This document shows, in pieces, positions 18,538 to 27,510 of a stretch of DNA of 64,000 nt. Every line of letters begins with the position of its first letter. Within the stretch, counting starts at the first letter, position 1. The notes beneath the pieces are model-generated. The model was not told where the DNA came from, ran no database searches, and saw nothing but the letters and a program-made list of their open reading frames with translations. The translations under genes were made by a program, and so were the position numbers. Source of the stretch: DATFVA01 sp963764235 (GTDB lineage: Bacteria; Bacteroidota; Ignavibacteria; Ignavibacteriales; Ignavibacteriaceae); the NCBI GenBank assembly GCA_963764235.1, contig CAVXRO010000009.1, forward strand, positions 310,001 to 374,000, in the 5' to 3' direction.

Positions 18538-18571
18538 ATTCTATCTAATAACATTTAAAGGATTAATTTAA

Positions 18572-18823
18572 GTGAGTACTAAATTGTTTGTGGGCAGCCT
18601 GCCCTGGTCAGTTGATGACGAAAAATTACAGGCAGCTTTTGAGGAACACGGTGAAGTGGTTTCAGCAAAAGTAGTAAAAGACCGTGAAACCGGAAGATCA
18701 AGAGGATTCGGTTTCGTTGAGATGGCATCTCAGGAGAGTGCCGATAGTGCAATTTCTGCATTAAACAATGCTCAGCTCGGTGGTAGAAATATAGTTGTTA
18801 ATGTTGCTAAACCCCGTACTTAA
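18572..18823 (+). CDS. RNA-recognition-motif (RRM) RNA-binding protein
   Basis: 83 residues with a GTG start. It is a single RRM: RNP2 is KLFVGSLPW (residues 4-12) and RNP1 is RSRGFGFVEM (about 43-52), with aromatic residues in the usual RNA-stacking positions. Small RRM proteins of this size occur in cyanobacteria and Bacteroidota, often cold-induced or acting as post-transcriptional regulators. A leader hairpin and a strong terminator bracket the gene, so it is probably a short independent transcript. Confidence 0.92.
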   Translation: MSTKLFVGSLPWSVDDEKLQAAFEEHGEVVSAKVVKDRETGRSRGFGFVEMASQESADSAISALNNAQLGGRNIVVNVAKPRT

Positions 18824-18844
18824 TATTTAGTTGGCCGGTCTTCA

Positions 18845-18873
18845 AAAGCGTTCTTTTTCAAGAACGCTTTTTC
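18845..18873. terminator. strong intrinsic terminator, usable in both directions
   Basis: AAGCGTTCTT (18846-18855), loop TTTC, AAGAACGCTT (18860-18869), then a T-run. The 10-bp perfect stem lies between the RRM gene and the convergent acyl-CoA ligase gene and carries A/T tracts on both flanks. Confidence 0.9.
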
Positions 18874-18892
18874 TTTTAAACCCATTAATGTG

Positions 18893-20626
18893 TTAAACAT
18901 TATCTGAGCTTACGATCTTCTCTTTTTTTACAAGATATCGTTTGATCTTCTGGGTTGTGGTTTTTTCGAATTCTTCAGTTCTGATATAAAATTTTCTTAT
19001 CTGCTTATGTAAGGGAAGCTGTTTATTGGCTTTCTTTATCTCCTCATCAATTATCCTGAGTATAAGTTCATCGTTTATTTCTGCTTTATTATGTTCTGAA
19101 TATTCTATAAACGCATCGGCATCAGTAACTATCTGGGCGGCAATTAGTTCATCGTGTTTCCCGTCCTTTTCACCATAAACGAGGGATTCCAGAATGAAAG
19201 GGCTTCTGTTAACCAGGTCTTCAATTTCTTCCGGATAGACATTTTCACCCGTACGTGAAAGTATCATATTTTTCTTTCTTCCCACCAGGTGAAGGAATCC
19301 ATCACTGTCTATATATCCTAAATCACCAGTTTTAAACCATTCACCGTCGAAAACTTCTTTGGTCAGCTGAGGATTCTTGAAATAACCAAGCATTACGTTG
19401 GGACCCTTTGCCCAGACTTCCCCGATGCCTTCAGGATTGGGATCGTTTATTTTAAGCCGGACGTTTTTAAGTGGAAGTCCTGCAGCCATATCCTTACAAT
19501 TATCGATCTGGTTTAATGCAAGAATAGGCGATGTTTCAGTTAATCCGTAACCCTGTACAAAATTAAATCCGAATTCTCTTAAACCTTTTGCTACTTTGGG
19601 ATCAGGTGCCGCGGCCCCTGCTATGAACAACCTTATTGCACCGCCGAACTGATTATGGAGCTCTTTGAATACAAGTTTTTTTGACGATTTCCAGCCGATC
19701 TTTTCCGCGAAATTTGTTATCTTCAGAAGAGGAGGTACAACTTTCGATTTAACTTTATCTTCAGTTATTGCCTTATAAATCTTCCTGAACATTTTATCGT
19801 AAAGCAGTGGAACGCCGAGAAGTATTGTAGCTTTAACTTTCTGCAGATCCTCGCCTACTGTTTTCAGCGACCTTGCATAATGTACTGAAGCTCCGCAGTA
19901 GAGCGGACAAAGAAATCCGCAGGTACATTCATAAGTATGATGTATTGGAAGAACCGACAGAAATCTGTCTTTATCGTTAATCTCAATCATGCTGGTCATC
20001 GACATCAGGTTTTCAGCTATGTTTTTCTGACTGAGCATAACCCCTTTTGCCCTGCCCAGTGATCCCGATGTGAAATTTATTTCGGCCATCTCTTCGGGAT
20101 TTATGACAGGAAGAGATTCCTTTTCAACTACCTTTCCTTCCTCTATTAACCTGGTCATCGAGTGAAATCCGTCTTTCTCACTAGCAAGGTCCATATTCAC
20201 AAAGATCTTTAGCTTTTTGAGCAGGTCTTTTTTATCGCGCATTAATTCATTGTATGAATTCGAAAAAACAATCGCCTCAGCTTCAGATTCATGAATAATA
20301 TTAATAATGTCCTGTTCGGGGAGATTTTTATCAATAGGAACGACCACATAATTGAATGTCATTCCCGCAAGGTATGCAATACCCCATTGTACCCGGTTCT
20401 CGCTGATAACTGCAAGGTGGGCTCTTTCCGTAAGTCCAAGTTTATGAAGTGAATAACCGAATTTTAAGACATTTTCAAGCAGCTGCCTGAATGAAACCCT
20501 TTTTATAGGCGTATCTGCAAGATCTTCCAGGGCAGGCTTATCAGGAAAATTGTGAGCCGACCTGAAGAGCATATCTCTTATTGAAGTGATTAGAGGAACG
20601 TCAATATATTTTATTTCTTTTTTCAT
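18893..20626 (-). CDS. AMP-forming long-chain acyl-CoA synthetase
   Basis: About 577 residues from the ATG at 20626, which has GGGGAAGG just upstream. A TTG start at 20653 is possible but less likely. ANL-superfamily motifs: INFTSGSLGRAKGVMLS (ATP-binding A5-like loop, a Leu-Gly-Arg variant of the usual T-T-G-x-P), GYGLTETSP, WFKTGDLGYID and GRKKNMILSRTGENVYPEEIE. The final catalytic-lysine region is KIKRYLVKK. It activates fatty or other carboxylic acids as CoA thioesters. It follows transketolase in the same direction, separated by about 90 bases. Confidence 0.88.
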   Translation of the reverse strand: MKKEIKYIDVPLITSIRDMLFRSAHNFPDKPALEDLADTPIKRVSFRQLLENVLKFGYSLHKLGLTERAHLAVISENRVQWGIAYLAGMTFNYVVVPIDKNLPEQDIINIIHESEAEAIVFSNSYNELMRDKKDLLKKLKIFVNMDLASEKDGFHSMTRLIEEGKVVEKESLPVINPEEMAEINFTSGSLGRAKGVMLSQKNIAENLMSMTSMIEINDKDRFLSVLPIHHTYECTCGFLCPLYCGASVHYARSLKTVGEDLQKVKATILLGVPLLYDKMFRKIYKAITEDKVKSKVVPPLLKITNFAEKIGWKSSKKLVFKELHNQFGGAIRLFIAGAAAPDPKVAKGLREFGFNFVQGYGLTETSPILALNQIDNCKDMAAGLPLKNVRLKINDPNPEGIGEVWAKGPNVMLGYFKNPQLTKEVFDGEWFKTGDLGYIDSDGFLHLVGRKKNMILSRTGENVYPEEIEDLVNRSPFILESLVYGEKDGKHDELIAAQIVTDADAFIEYSEHNKAEINDELILRIIDEEIKKANKQLPLHKQIRKFYIRTEEFEKTTTQKIKRYLVKKEKIVSSDNV

Positions 20627-20719
20627 ACCTTCCCCAGTTGTTTTTTCAGACAAAATATAATTAAAAGAAATTTGATTTTGTCAGTTATTATTCAAAAAAA
20701 GTAAAATCCCGTTGAAACC

Positions 20720-22744
20720 TCAGGATACAACTTTCAGTTTCTCTATAACGCGAATCGATGTTGCTACGATGTTTCCGGTAGTGATACCATACTTTTCCAT
20801 TAAAACTTTTTCAGGAGCAGATGATCCGAATTTTTCTATACTGACTGCTTCTCCGGCGTCACCGAGGTATTTATACCAGCATTGGCTTATACCTGCTTCA
20901 ATGGATACCCTTGCTTTAATTCTTGAAGGCAGCACCGATTCTTTATAATCAATATCCTGCTCTTCAAAAAACTCAAAGCAGGGGAAACTTACCACCCTGA
21001 CCTTTATACCTTGTTTTTCTAAAATTTCCGAAGCCTGAAGTGTGGCCGGAACTTCAGAACCTGATGCCATTAGTATAACTTCAGGGTCATCTGAATCTTT
21101 TAAGATATAAGCCCCTTTTGAGAGATTCCCGGCAGAACTGTATCTGGTTTGATCTATGACCGGAAGTCCCTGTCTGGTTAATATTAATAAAACAGGACTC
21201 CCTTTATGTCCGATTGCCGCTTTCCAGGCGGCTGAAGTTTCATTTGCATCGGCAGGGCGGATTACGATGACCTTTGGAATCGCACGCAATGCAGCAAAAT
21301 GTTCCACTGGTTGATGGGTAGGTCCATCTTCACCCAGTCCGATGCTGTCATGAGTAAAAACAAAAATAGGTTTTATTCCTGAAAGCGCTCCGAGCCTTAT
21401 CGCAGGACGCAGGTAATCAGAAAAAATGAGGAACGTTCCACCGTAAGGAATGATGCCCCCATAGAGAGCCATCCCGTTAAGAATACCCCCCATCCCATGT
21501 TCACGAATACCGAAATGAAAGTTTCTTCCGCTTTTATCGGATGCACTAAAGTTTGTAAATCCTTTAAGATAAGTATTGTTTGAGGGAGCCAGATCAGCCG
21601 AACCTCCGATTAGTGAGGGGAGAGATGATGCAATCGCATTCAGCACTTTACCCGAGGCTGCTCTTGTAGCAAGTTTTTTACCGTCATCTTCAAATACCGG
21701 CAGATTCTCTTTCCATTCGTCCCCGTAATCTCCGCTCATAATTTTCTTAAACTTAGCTGCCTCTTCAGGGTAACGCTCTGAATATTCATTGAAAAGGTCA
21801 TTCCAGTCAGCCTCATATTTCCCGAACTGTTCCCGGAGCGAACCGAAAAGTCCGTAAACCTCGCCCGGAATATAAAATGTTTTGTCTTCAGGCCAGTTCA
21901 GATTTTTCTTCGTAAGCCTGATTTCTTCATCGCCGAGGGGAGAACCATGCGCATCTGAAGTATCCTGTTTATGGGGACTCCCAAATCCTATATGTGTCTT
22001 TGTAATGATAATAGACGGTTTGTCAATTTCGTTTTTGGCAGCCATGAGTGCTGTCTCAAGTGCTTTCAGATTATTTACATCATCAACTTTCAATACCTGC
22101 CAGCCGTAAGCATCGAATCTTTTGGCTATATCTTCACTGAATGCCAGATCGGTTGATCCGTCAATTGTAATCCCATTATCGTCGTAAAAAAAGATCAACT
22201 TACCGAGTTTCAGGTGCCCCGCAATTGAAGCTGCTTCATGTGAAACTCCTTCCATTAAATCACCGTCACTGCAGATCCCGTAAATAAAATGATCCAGAAT
22301 TCTGATATCTTCTTTATTAAACATCGTTGCGAGGTAGGATTCTGCTATTGCCATGCCGACAGCATTTGCAAAACCCTGTCCAAGAGGACCTGTAGTAGTT
22401 TCGACCCCAGGAGTTAAGTGATATTCAGGATGACCCGGGGTAATGCTGTCCCATTGTCGGAAATTTTTTATGTCCTCTATCGAGATTTTATACCCACATA
22501 AATGAAGAATGGAATATAAAAGCATACTTCCATGACCGTTGGATAAAATAAACCTGTCGCGGTTAACCCATTCTGGATTCTCCGGGTTATGCCGCATGTG
22601 CCTTGCATAAAGTGTATATGCTATTGGTGCACATCCCATTGGCATTCCCGGATGCCCTGAATTTGCCTTTTGTACGGCATCAACTGATAAAAACCTTAAT
22701 GTATTAATCGCTGCAAGATCTGTTTTTTCTGATGGATAGGACAT
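20720..22744 (-). CDS. tkt: transketolase
   Basis: 674 residues, full length. Motifs include GHPGMPMG near the N-terminus, the thiamine-diphosphate motif starting CSDGDLMEGVSHEAAS and ending at FFYDDNGITIDG, the pyrimidine-domain segment FVFTHDSIGLGEDGPTHQPVEH, and a transketolase C-terminal domain with VRVVSFPCFEFFEEQ. It transfers two-carbon ketol units in the non-oxidative pentose phosphate pathway in the cytosol. GAGGAGTGTGGG lies before the ATG. Confidence 0.97.
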   Translation of the reverse strand: MSYPSEKTDLAAINTLRFLSVDAVQKANSGHPGMPMGCAPIAYTLYARHMRHNPENPEWVNRDRFILSNGHGSMLLYSILHLCGYKISIEDIKNFRQWDSITPGHPEYHLTPGVETTTGPLGQGFANAVGMAIAESYLATMFNKEDIRILDHFIYGICSDGDLMEGVSHEAASIAGHLKLGKLIFFYDDNGITIDGSTDLAFSEDIAKRFDAYGWQVLKVDDVNNLKALETALMAAKNEIDKPSIIITKTHIGFGSPHKQDTSDAHGSPLGDEEIRLTKKNLNWPEDKTFYIPGEVYGLFGSLREQFGKYEADWNDLFNEYSERYPEEAAKFKKIMSGDYGDEWKENLPVFEDDGKKLATRAASGKVLNAIASSLPSLIGGSADLAPSNNTYLKGFTNFSASDKSGRNFHFGIREHGMGGILNGMALYGGIIPYGGTFLIFSDYLRPAIRLGALSGIKPIFVFTHDSIGLGEDGPTHQPVEHFAALRAIPKVIVIRPADANETSAAWKAAIGHKGSPVLLILTRQGLPVIDQTRYSSAGNLSKGAYILKDSDDPEVILMASGSEVPATLQASEILEKQGIKVRVVSFPCFEFFEEQDIDYKESVLPSRIKARVSIEAGISQCWYKYLGDAGEAVSIEKFGSSAPEKVLMEKYGITTGNIVATSIRVIEKLKVVS

Positions 22745-22881
22745 CCCACACTCCTCAAATGATTTTCTGAAAATATATTAAAATGATAATCTTCTACGCT
22801 CCGGAGATGAACTGTTCCGGGTATATTTTTATATCAAAAATAATATTCCCGTTAAAAACCTGATTTCCAAAAGAATTTTTT

Positions 22882-23589
22882 TCATTCTCCGGTAAATGAC
22901 CTGAAATAAAACATCACACCAAGCTGCGTAATCAGCAAATCAGTTTTTGACTTTGAAACATCATAGTAGACATTTCCGTTTTCAATAATTACAGAACCTT
23001 CTTTAAGATATTCGGCTTTGGTGCCTAAAAGATACCTGACTTTCAGATCCAGAAATAATGATTCATAACTTCCTTCCTGTTCTTCCGGTGAATACAGCCT
23101 TATCAAAAGTCCGCCCCCGACACCGTAATTCCAGGCAAAATCATCAAAATTTGTATTACTGGCAACATCTTCATTCCCCTGGCTGTTTATCGAAGTTTCT
23201 GTGAAAAGATAAGCTCCTCCGAACAGCAATTCCGCATAGGGCCGAACATCGCCTGAAGGAGGCGCGATCTGAAAGAGCAGGTGGAAATTAATCAGATTAT
23301 TTGAGCGGTTAACATCCACGACGACATCTGGAATAGTGAGACTGAAGGGTTCCTGTCTTGATTCACTTCCATAATTCAGATAACCGATATCCAGCCCGAA
23401 TCCAAAAGGGAGACCTTCTGAAGGGTTGAAGAAAAGGATCTGACCTGAAAGTCCGAACCCCGGCCGGTCTACATTCTGTTTGAATTCACCCTGTGGAAAA
23501 CCAAGCATTAAGCCGCCTCCCGCCGACTGTGCGGAAAGGCTGACAGTATATAGAATAAGTATTATAAATAAACGGATTAGTTGTTTCAT
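22882..23589 (-). CDS. outer-membrane beta-barrel protein
   Basis: 235 residues with a signal peptide (LFIILILYTVSLSAQSA) and alternating hydrophobic strands ending in LGVMFYFRSFTGE. Many glycine- and aromatic-rich strands (GGGLMLGFPQGEF, FGFGLDIGYLNYGS, AWNYGVGGGLLIRLY) suit an eight-strand OmpA/OmpW-like barrel. The function is unknown. GGGAGAGATA precedes the ATG. Confidence 0.72.
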   Translation of the reverse strand: MKQLIRLFIILILYTVSLSAQSAGGGLMLGFPQGEFKQNVDRPGFGLSGQILFFNPSEGLPFGFGLDIGYLNYGSESRQEPFSLTIPDVVVDVNRSNNLINFHLLFQIAPPSGDVRPYAELLFGGAYLFTETSINSQGNEDVASNTNFDDFAWNYGVGGGLLIRLYSPEEQEGSYESLFLDLKVRYLLGTKAEYLKEGSVIIENGNVYYDVSKSKTDLLITQLGVMFYFRSFTGE

Positions 23590-23678
23590 TATCTCTCCCG
23601 ATAGAAAAATTAAAAATCATCTAAATCACCTCTCTAAATTACTAAAGCTCTTACATTTAAGGTAACACAAAATGATCA

Positions 23679-23816
23679 ATGGTATTTCAATTATTGAGAG
23701 AAAATGCTGTTTCTCCCGGTACTTATGATCAGGCAGAACAGAATGCCGAAAAAGTGGTTTATGCTTTACTGAGCCCGGTAACTGATAAAGAGGTCATACT
23801 GAAGTTTGAGGAGTAA
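23679..23816 (+). other. 45-codon open frame, possible gene remnant
   Basis: An ATG frame encoding 45 residues (MVFQLLRENA ... ILKFEE) ends two bases before the convergent osmoprotectant transporter gene. The codon pattern and the acidic, helical composition look coding, but there is no ribosome-binding site and the product looks like the C-terminal end of a larger protein. It may be a decayed gene tail. Confidence 0.2.
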
Positions 23817-23818
23817 GA

Positions 23819-25306
23819 CTATAATTTTAATCCACGTGGCACAAAAAGCTTCTCTATTAAATCAAACATTCCCTGCACCAGAAGCGCCAGGACAGCAGCA
23901 GGCACAGCCCCCTGAAGTATGAGGGAGATATTATCCAATCTTATGCCTGTTAATATCGGTTGACCGTATCCCCCCGCTCCTATTAAAGCTCCAAGTGTTG
24001 CAGTGCCTACATTTATCACCGCAGAGGTTTTTATACCGGCAAGTATTGACGGTGAAGCTATAGGAAGTTCAACCAGACGCAGCCTTGCAGCAGGGGTTAT
24101 ACCAAGTACTTCAGCCGATTCCCTGATATGACCGGGTATTCCCTGCAGTCCGCTGTAAGTGTTACGTACAATCGGAAGGAGACTATAAAGGAACAGGGCA
24201 ACTATGGCAGGCCATGATCCGATCCCTATAAGAGGGATCATAAAAACCAGAAGGGCTAGTGAGGGAATCGTCTGAATAACGCCGACAGTACTCAGAATAA
24301 TACTTCCCCATTTTTTATTCCTGAAAGCTATTATTCCCAGAGGAACAGCGGTGAATATAGCGGCAAAGAGCGAAATGATTACAAGAAATAGATGATCCCG
24401 GGTATTTCTCAGCAGGCGCGTCCATATTGTTTCATTGGCATAGCTTGATTCAATACCGAAATTATTTTTAATAAATTGTGCAGCCACATAAGTTTCCGGC
24501 CTGCCGTTAATCTTAACTTCTGCATTCATTTTAATCATCGTTGATTCGGGAATACTGCCTTCCAGTTTAAGAATTTCCGAAAGCGCCCCGGGGTTCTCAT
24601 TTTCTGCCTGCTTCCTGTAAAGAAATACTGCCTTATATTCCGGGAAAAAATGCAAATCATCTTTAAGCACTTTAAGATTATAATATTTTATATCCGCATC
24701 AGTTGAATAGAAATCGATAACATCTATTGAGCCTTCATCCAGTCCCCTGTAGGCAAGATCATGATCCAGTCCGGTAACATTATTCTGCGGAAGGCTGTAA
24801 GCCCGTGATAGTCCCGGCCACCCGTCCTTACGGTCAAGGAATTCATTACTGAAGCCGTATCTTAATTCCGGGTACTTTCTCAAATCCGATATTGAATTAA
24901 TATGAAATTTCTCAGCCAGGCCCTTTTTCATTCCTATTGCATATGTATCATTAAACCCGAGAGGTTTGCTGATTTCTATATTTTTTGAGCGCAGGATACC
25001 TGTCATTTCAGCATTACTTATTGGCTCACCCGAAAGGATTTCCTGCTTAATTGTTCCAGTATATTCGGGATAAATATCTATGTCGCCTCTCACCAAAGCA
25101 TTCCATAGAACCCTGGTTCCCCCTATCTCTCTCCGGTGGATAGTTTCAGGATTTACAGTCCGCGCCATCTGTGCGGCAATTTCTCCGAGTATCACCGACT
25201 CGGTAAATTTTTTGGATCCGACAATAAACCGGGTTTCCTTCGATTGAGGAAAATCAGTATGTGTTGTTAAGATAATAACCAGTAATATTTTATTTAATAA
25301 ATTCAC
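23819..25306 (-). CDS. osmoprotectant ABC transporter: binding protein fused to permease
   Basis: 495 residues. After a signal or anchor segment, residues about 25-290 form an OpuAC/ProX-type periplasmic binding protein (FIVGSKKFTESVILGEIAAQ, GDIDIYPEYTGTI). Residues about 305-495 form a BPD-type permease with five to six membrane helices and the EAA loop (IRESAEVLGITPAARLRLVELPIA). It would import glycine betaine, choline or a related osmolyte together with the ATPase that directly abuts it. The order here, binding domain first, differs from the better-known permease-first fusions. Confidence 0.9.
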   Translation of the reverse strand: MNLLNKILLVIILTTHTDFPQSKETRFIVGSKKFTESVILGEIAAQMARTVNPETIHRREIGGTRVLWNALVRGDIDIYPEYTGTIKQEILSGEPISNAEMTGILRSKNIEISKPLGFNDTYAIGMKKGLAEKFHINSISDLRKYPELRYGFSNEFLDRKDGWPGLSRAYSLPQNNVTGLDHDLAYRGLDEGSIDVIDFYSTDADIKYYNLKVLKDDLHFFPEYKAVFLYRKQAENENPGALSEILKLEGSIPESTMIKMNAEVKINGRPETYVAAQFIKNNFGIESSYANETIWTRLLRNTRDHLFLVIISLFAAIFTAVPLGIIAFRNKKWGSIILSTVGVIQTIPSLALLVFMIPLIGIGSWPAIVALFLYSLLPIVRNTYSGLQGIPGHIRESAEVLGITPAARLRLVELPIASPSILAGIKTSAVINVGTATLGALIGAGGYGQPILTGIRLDNISLILQGAVPAAVLALLVQGMFDLIEKLFVPRGLKL

Positions 25307-26050
25307 TTATAACTTGAATTCTATGACGCTTCGCTGAGCCCGGATGAATGAAGAAACGAAAGGATCTGAAGGGTTATCCTTTAATGTTTTAAAATTTCCC
25401 TGCTGGATGATAGTACCGTCTTTCATGAGTACTATTTTATCGGCAAAAAAAACTGCTTCATTCAAATCATGTGTAACCATTAAAACTGTCTTCTTCAGAG
25501 TGCGGAATATTTCTCTCAGGTCGGACTGTAAATCATACCTTATTAAAGGATCGAGTGCACCGAGGGGTTCATCAAGAAAAAGAAACTCCGGATCCAACAT
25601 AAGAGCGCGCATAAGGCTTACCCTTTGTCTCTGTCCTCCGGATAATTCAGCAGGAAATTTCGGAAATCCCTCCTGTGGAAATTTTGTGAGTCCGGCTAAT
25701 TCCTTAATTCTGTTTTTTATTCTTCCATTCTCCCAGCCGATATAACCGGCAAGCAGCGAGACATTTTCTTCTGCGGTGAGATGAGGAAATAAACCGCCTT
25801 CCTGAATTACGTACCCGATTTTTAAACGTATTTCACGAAGATTTGAAGGAGTGAGAATCTGATCGTCAATAGAGACCTGACCTGAATCAGGTTTTATAAT
25901 TCCTGTTAAAACCCTTATAAGTGTGGATTTTCCGCAGCCGCTGGGACCAATTAAAACCGTAGTTTTTTTGTTTTCTATCTCCAATTCAATTCTTTTCAGT
26001 GCTTCAGATGAATCGAAGGATTTAGAGATATTGTTTAGTATGATTGACAT
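25307..26050 (-). CDS. osmoprotectant ABC transporter ATP-binding protein
   Basis: 247 residues. Walker A GPSGCGKST, signature LSGGQRQRVSLMRAL and Walker B FLFLDEPLGALDP belong to the ProV/OpuCA group. The C-terminal CBS domains found in many relatives are absent, so ionic-strength sensing by CBS is not expected. It is immediately followed by the fused binding-protein/permease gene with no gap, forming a two-gene transporter operon. Confidence 0.92.
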   Translation of the reverse strand: MSIILNNISKSFDSSEALKRIELEIENKKTTVLIGPSGCGKSTLIRVLTGIIKPDSGQVSIDDQILTPSNLREIRLKIGYVIQEGGLFPHLTAEENVSLLAGYIGWENGRIKNRIKELAGLTKFPQEGFPKFPAELSGGQRQRVSLMRALMLDPEFLFLDEPLGALDPLIRYDLQSDLREIFRTLKKTVLMVTHDLNEAVFFADKIVLMKDGTIIQQGNFKTLKDNPSDPFVSSFIRAQRSVIEFKL

Positions 26051-26080
26051 CAGGCTATAATTTGTTCATCGCAAAATCCG

Positions 26081-27430
26081 CTATTCTGCAACAAGTATCC
26101 GGTAGTCCCACGGCTTCAATTCCAGCCATTCTTTTGATCTGATCCGGGTTTTCTTTTCAGAAAACGGATTTATATACTCACCCGAAATCTGATCACTTTC
26201 CAATTCAGTTCTTACTTTTTTATCCGAGAGATTGAATATTGCATACACCTTATCTTCGCCTGACTTACGGACAAAAGCAAAGACTTCACCTTTGCTTGAT
26301 TTAACCGGTATCATCCGGCCACCTTCAGTGCCATTCCATAACGCCCTGTTTTTTGTTTTTTCATTGAGGAGATCGGTGTAAAGGAGGCGGTATTTACTTT
26401 CTTTCCATTCAACAGTATCCTTATCAAAAAACTTAAGCCTTTTATTAAGTCCGGCTTCCTGTCCTGTATACACCAGAGGCATTCCGCTTATAACGCAGGT
26501 AAATGCATCGAAAGTCTCCACTGCCTCACCCATCCTCTCGAATACGGTACCGTTCCAGCTATTTTCATCATGATTAGTTGTGAATCTCATTCTGTATGCA
26601 TCCTGCGGATAGGTATTATTCTCCTTAATAAAATAATCCCTTATTGACTGAACGCTTGTCTTCCCCTGAGCCAGATCGTTCATAAGGTGAAGCAGGTTCC
26701 AGGAATAAGTCATATCGAAAGCCTCGTGAAATTCAGGTCCTTCAGCTTCAGCCAGCATAAAAACTTTTTTAACCGTATCCAGTTCAGCACGGACGGATTT
26801 CCAGAAATCGAGCGGCACCATTCCGGCAACATCGCATCTGAAGCCGTCTATATCGCATTCCTGAATCCAGTATTTCATTGCGTCAATCATATACTTCCAT
26901 AATTCTTTATTGTCATAGTTCAGATCAATGACATCATGCCAATCGGCAACAGGAGGAACAAAATTACCAAGTGAATCTTTGGTATAGAATTCGGGATGTT
27001 CTTTCACCCATACATTATCCCATGAAGTATGATTTGCAACCCAGTCAATGATAACGTACATACCTGCTTCATGTATCTTCCTTACTGTCTCTTTGAAATC
27101 ATCAAGTGTTCCGAATTCGGGATTAACAGCTTTGTAATCTTTAATGGAATAATAGCTTCCGAGGCTTCCCTTCCGGTTCTTTTCACCTATTGGGTTTATG
27201 GGCATAAACCATACTATCCCTGTCCCAAGATCCTTTAATTCCCGGATGTGTTCATCAAAAGCCTTAAACGTTCCTTCGGGGGTATACTGCCGTGTATTTA
27301 CTTCATAAATAGAGACGTTATGACTCCAGGCAGGATGCTTGACAGAGATTATATCCTGTGCGGGAGTATAATTAACGAATAAAATTAATACAAATAGAAG
27401 GGAGAGTATTTTGGGTTTATAGATTGACAT
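26081..27430 (-). CDS. secreted alpha-amylase family (GH13) glycoside hydrolase
   Basis: 449 residues with a signal peptide (ILSLLFVLILFVNYTPAQ). GH13 regions: VIIDWVANHTS (region I), DGFRCDVAGM (region II, nucleophile Asp), FMLAEAEG (region III, acid/base Glu) and FTTNHDEN (region IV, Asp). It should cleave or rearrange alpha-1,4-glucans in the periplasm or outside the cell. The exact specificity (amylase, maltogenic enzyme or transferase) is open. It lies 30 bases upstream of the osmoprotectant ATPase gene in the same direction and may be co-transcribed. Confidence 0.9.
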   Translation of the reverse strand: MSIYKPKILSLLFVLILFVNYTPAQDIISVKHPAWSHNVSIYEVNTRQYTPEGTFKAFDEHIRELKDLGTGIVWFMPINPIGEKNRKGSLGSYYSIKDYKAVNPEFGTLDDFKETVRKIHEAGMYVIIDWVANHTSWDNVWVKEHPEFYTKDSLGNFVPPVADWHDVIDLNYDNKELWKYMIDAMKYWIQECDIDGFRCDVAGMVPLDFWKSVRAELDTVKKVFMLAEAEGPEFHEAFDMTYSWNLLHLMNDLAQGKTSVQSIRDYFIKENNTYPQDAYRMRFTTNHDENSWNGTVFERMGEAVETFDAFTCVISGMPLVYTGQEAGLNKRLKFFDKDTVEWKESKYRLLYTDLLNEKTKNRALWNGTEGGRMIPVKSSKGEVFAFVRKSGEDKVYAIFNLSDKKVRTELESDQISGEYINPFSEKKTRIRSKEWLELKPWDYRILVAE

Positions 27431-27510
27431 AAATTTCTCTGTAATGTTTATGGTACAGGGTGAATTCTTCCGTACAGAATCCTCCCCTTTTATTAAATTA
27501 ATTGCTGTGA

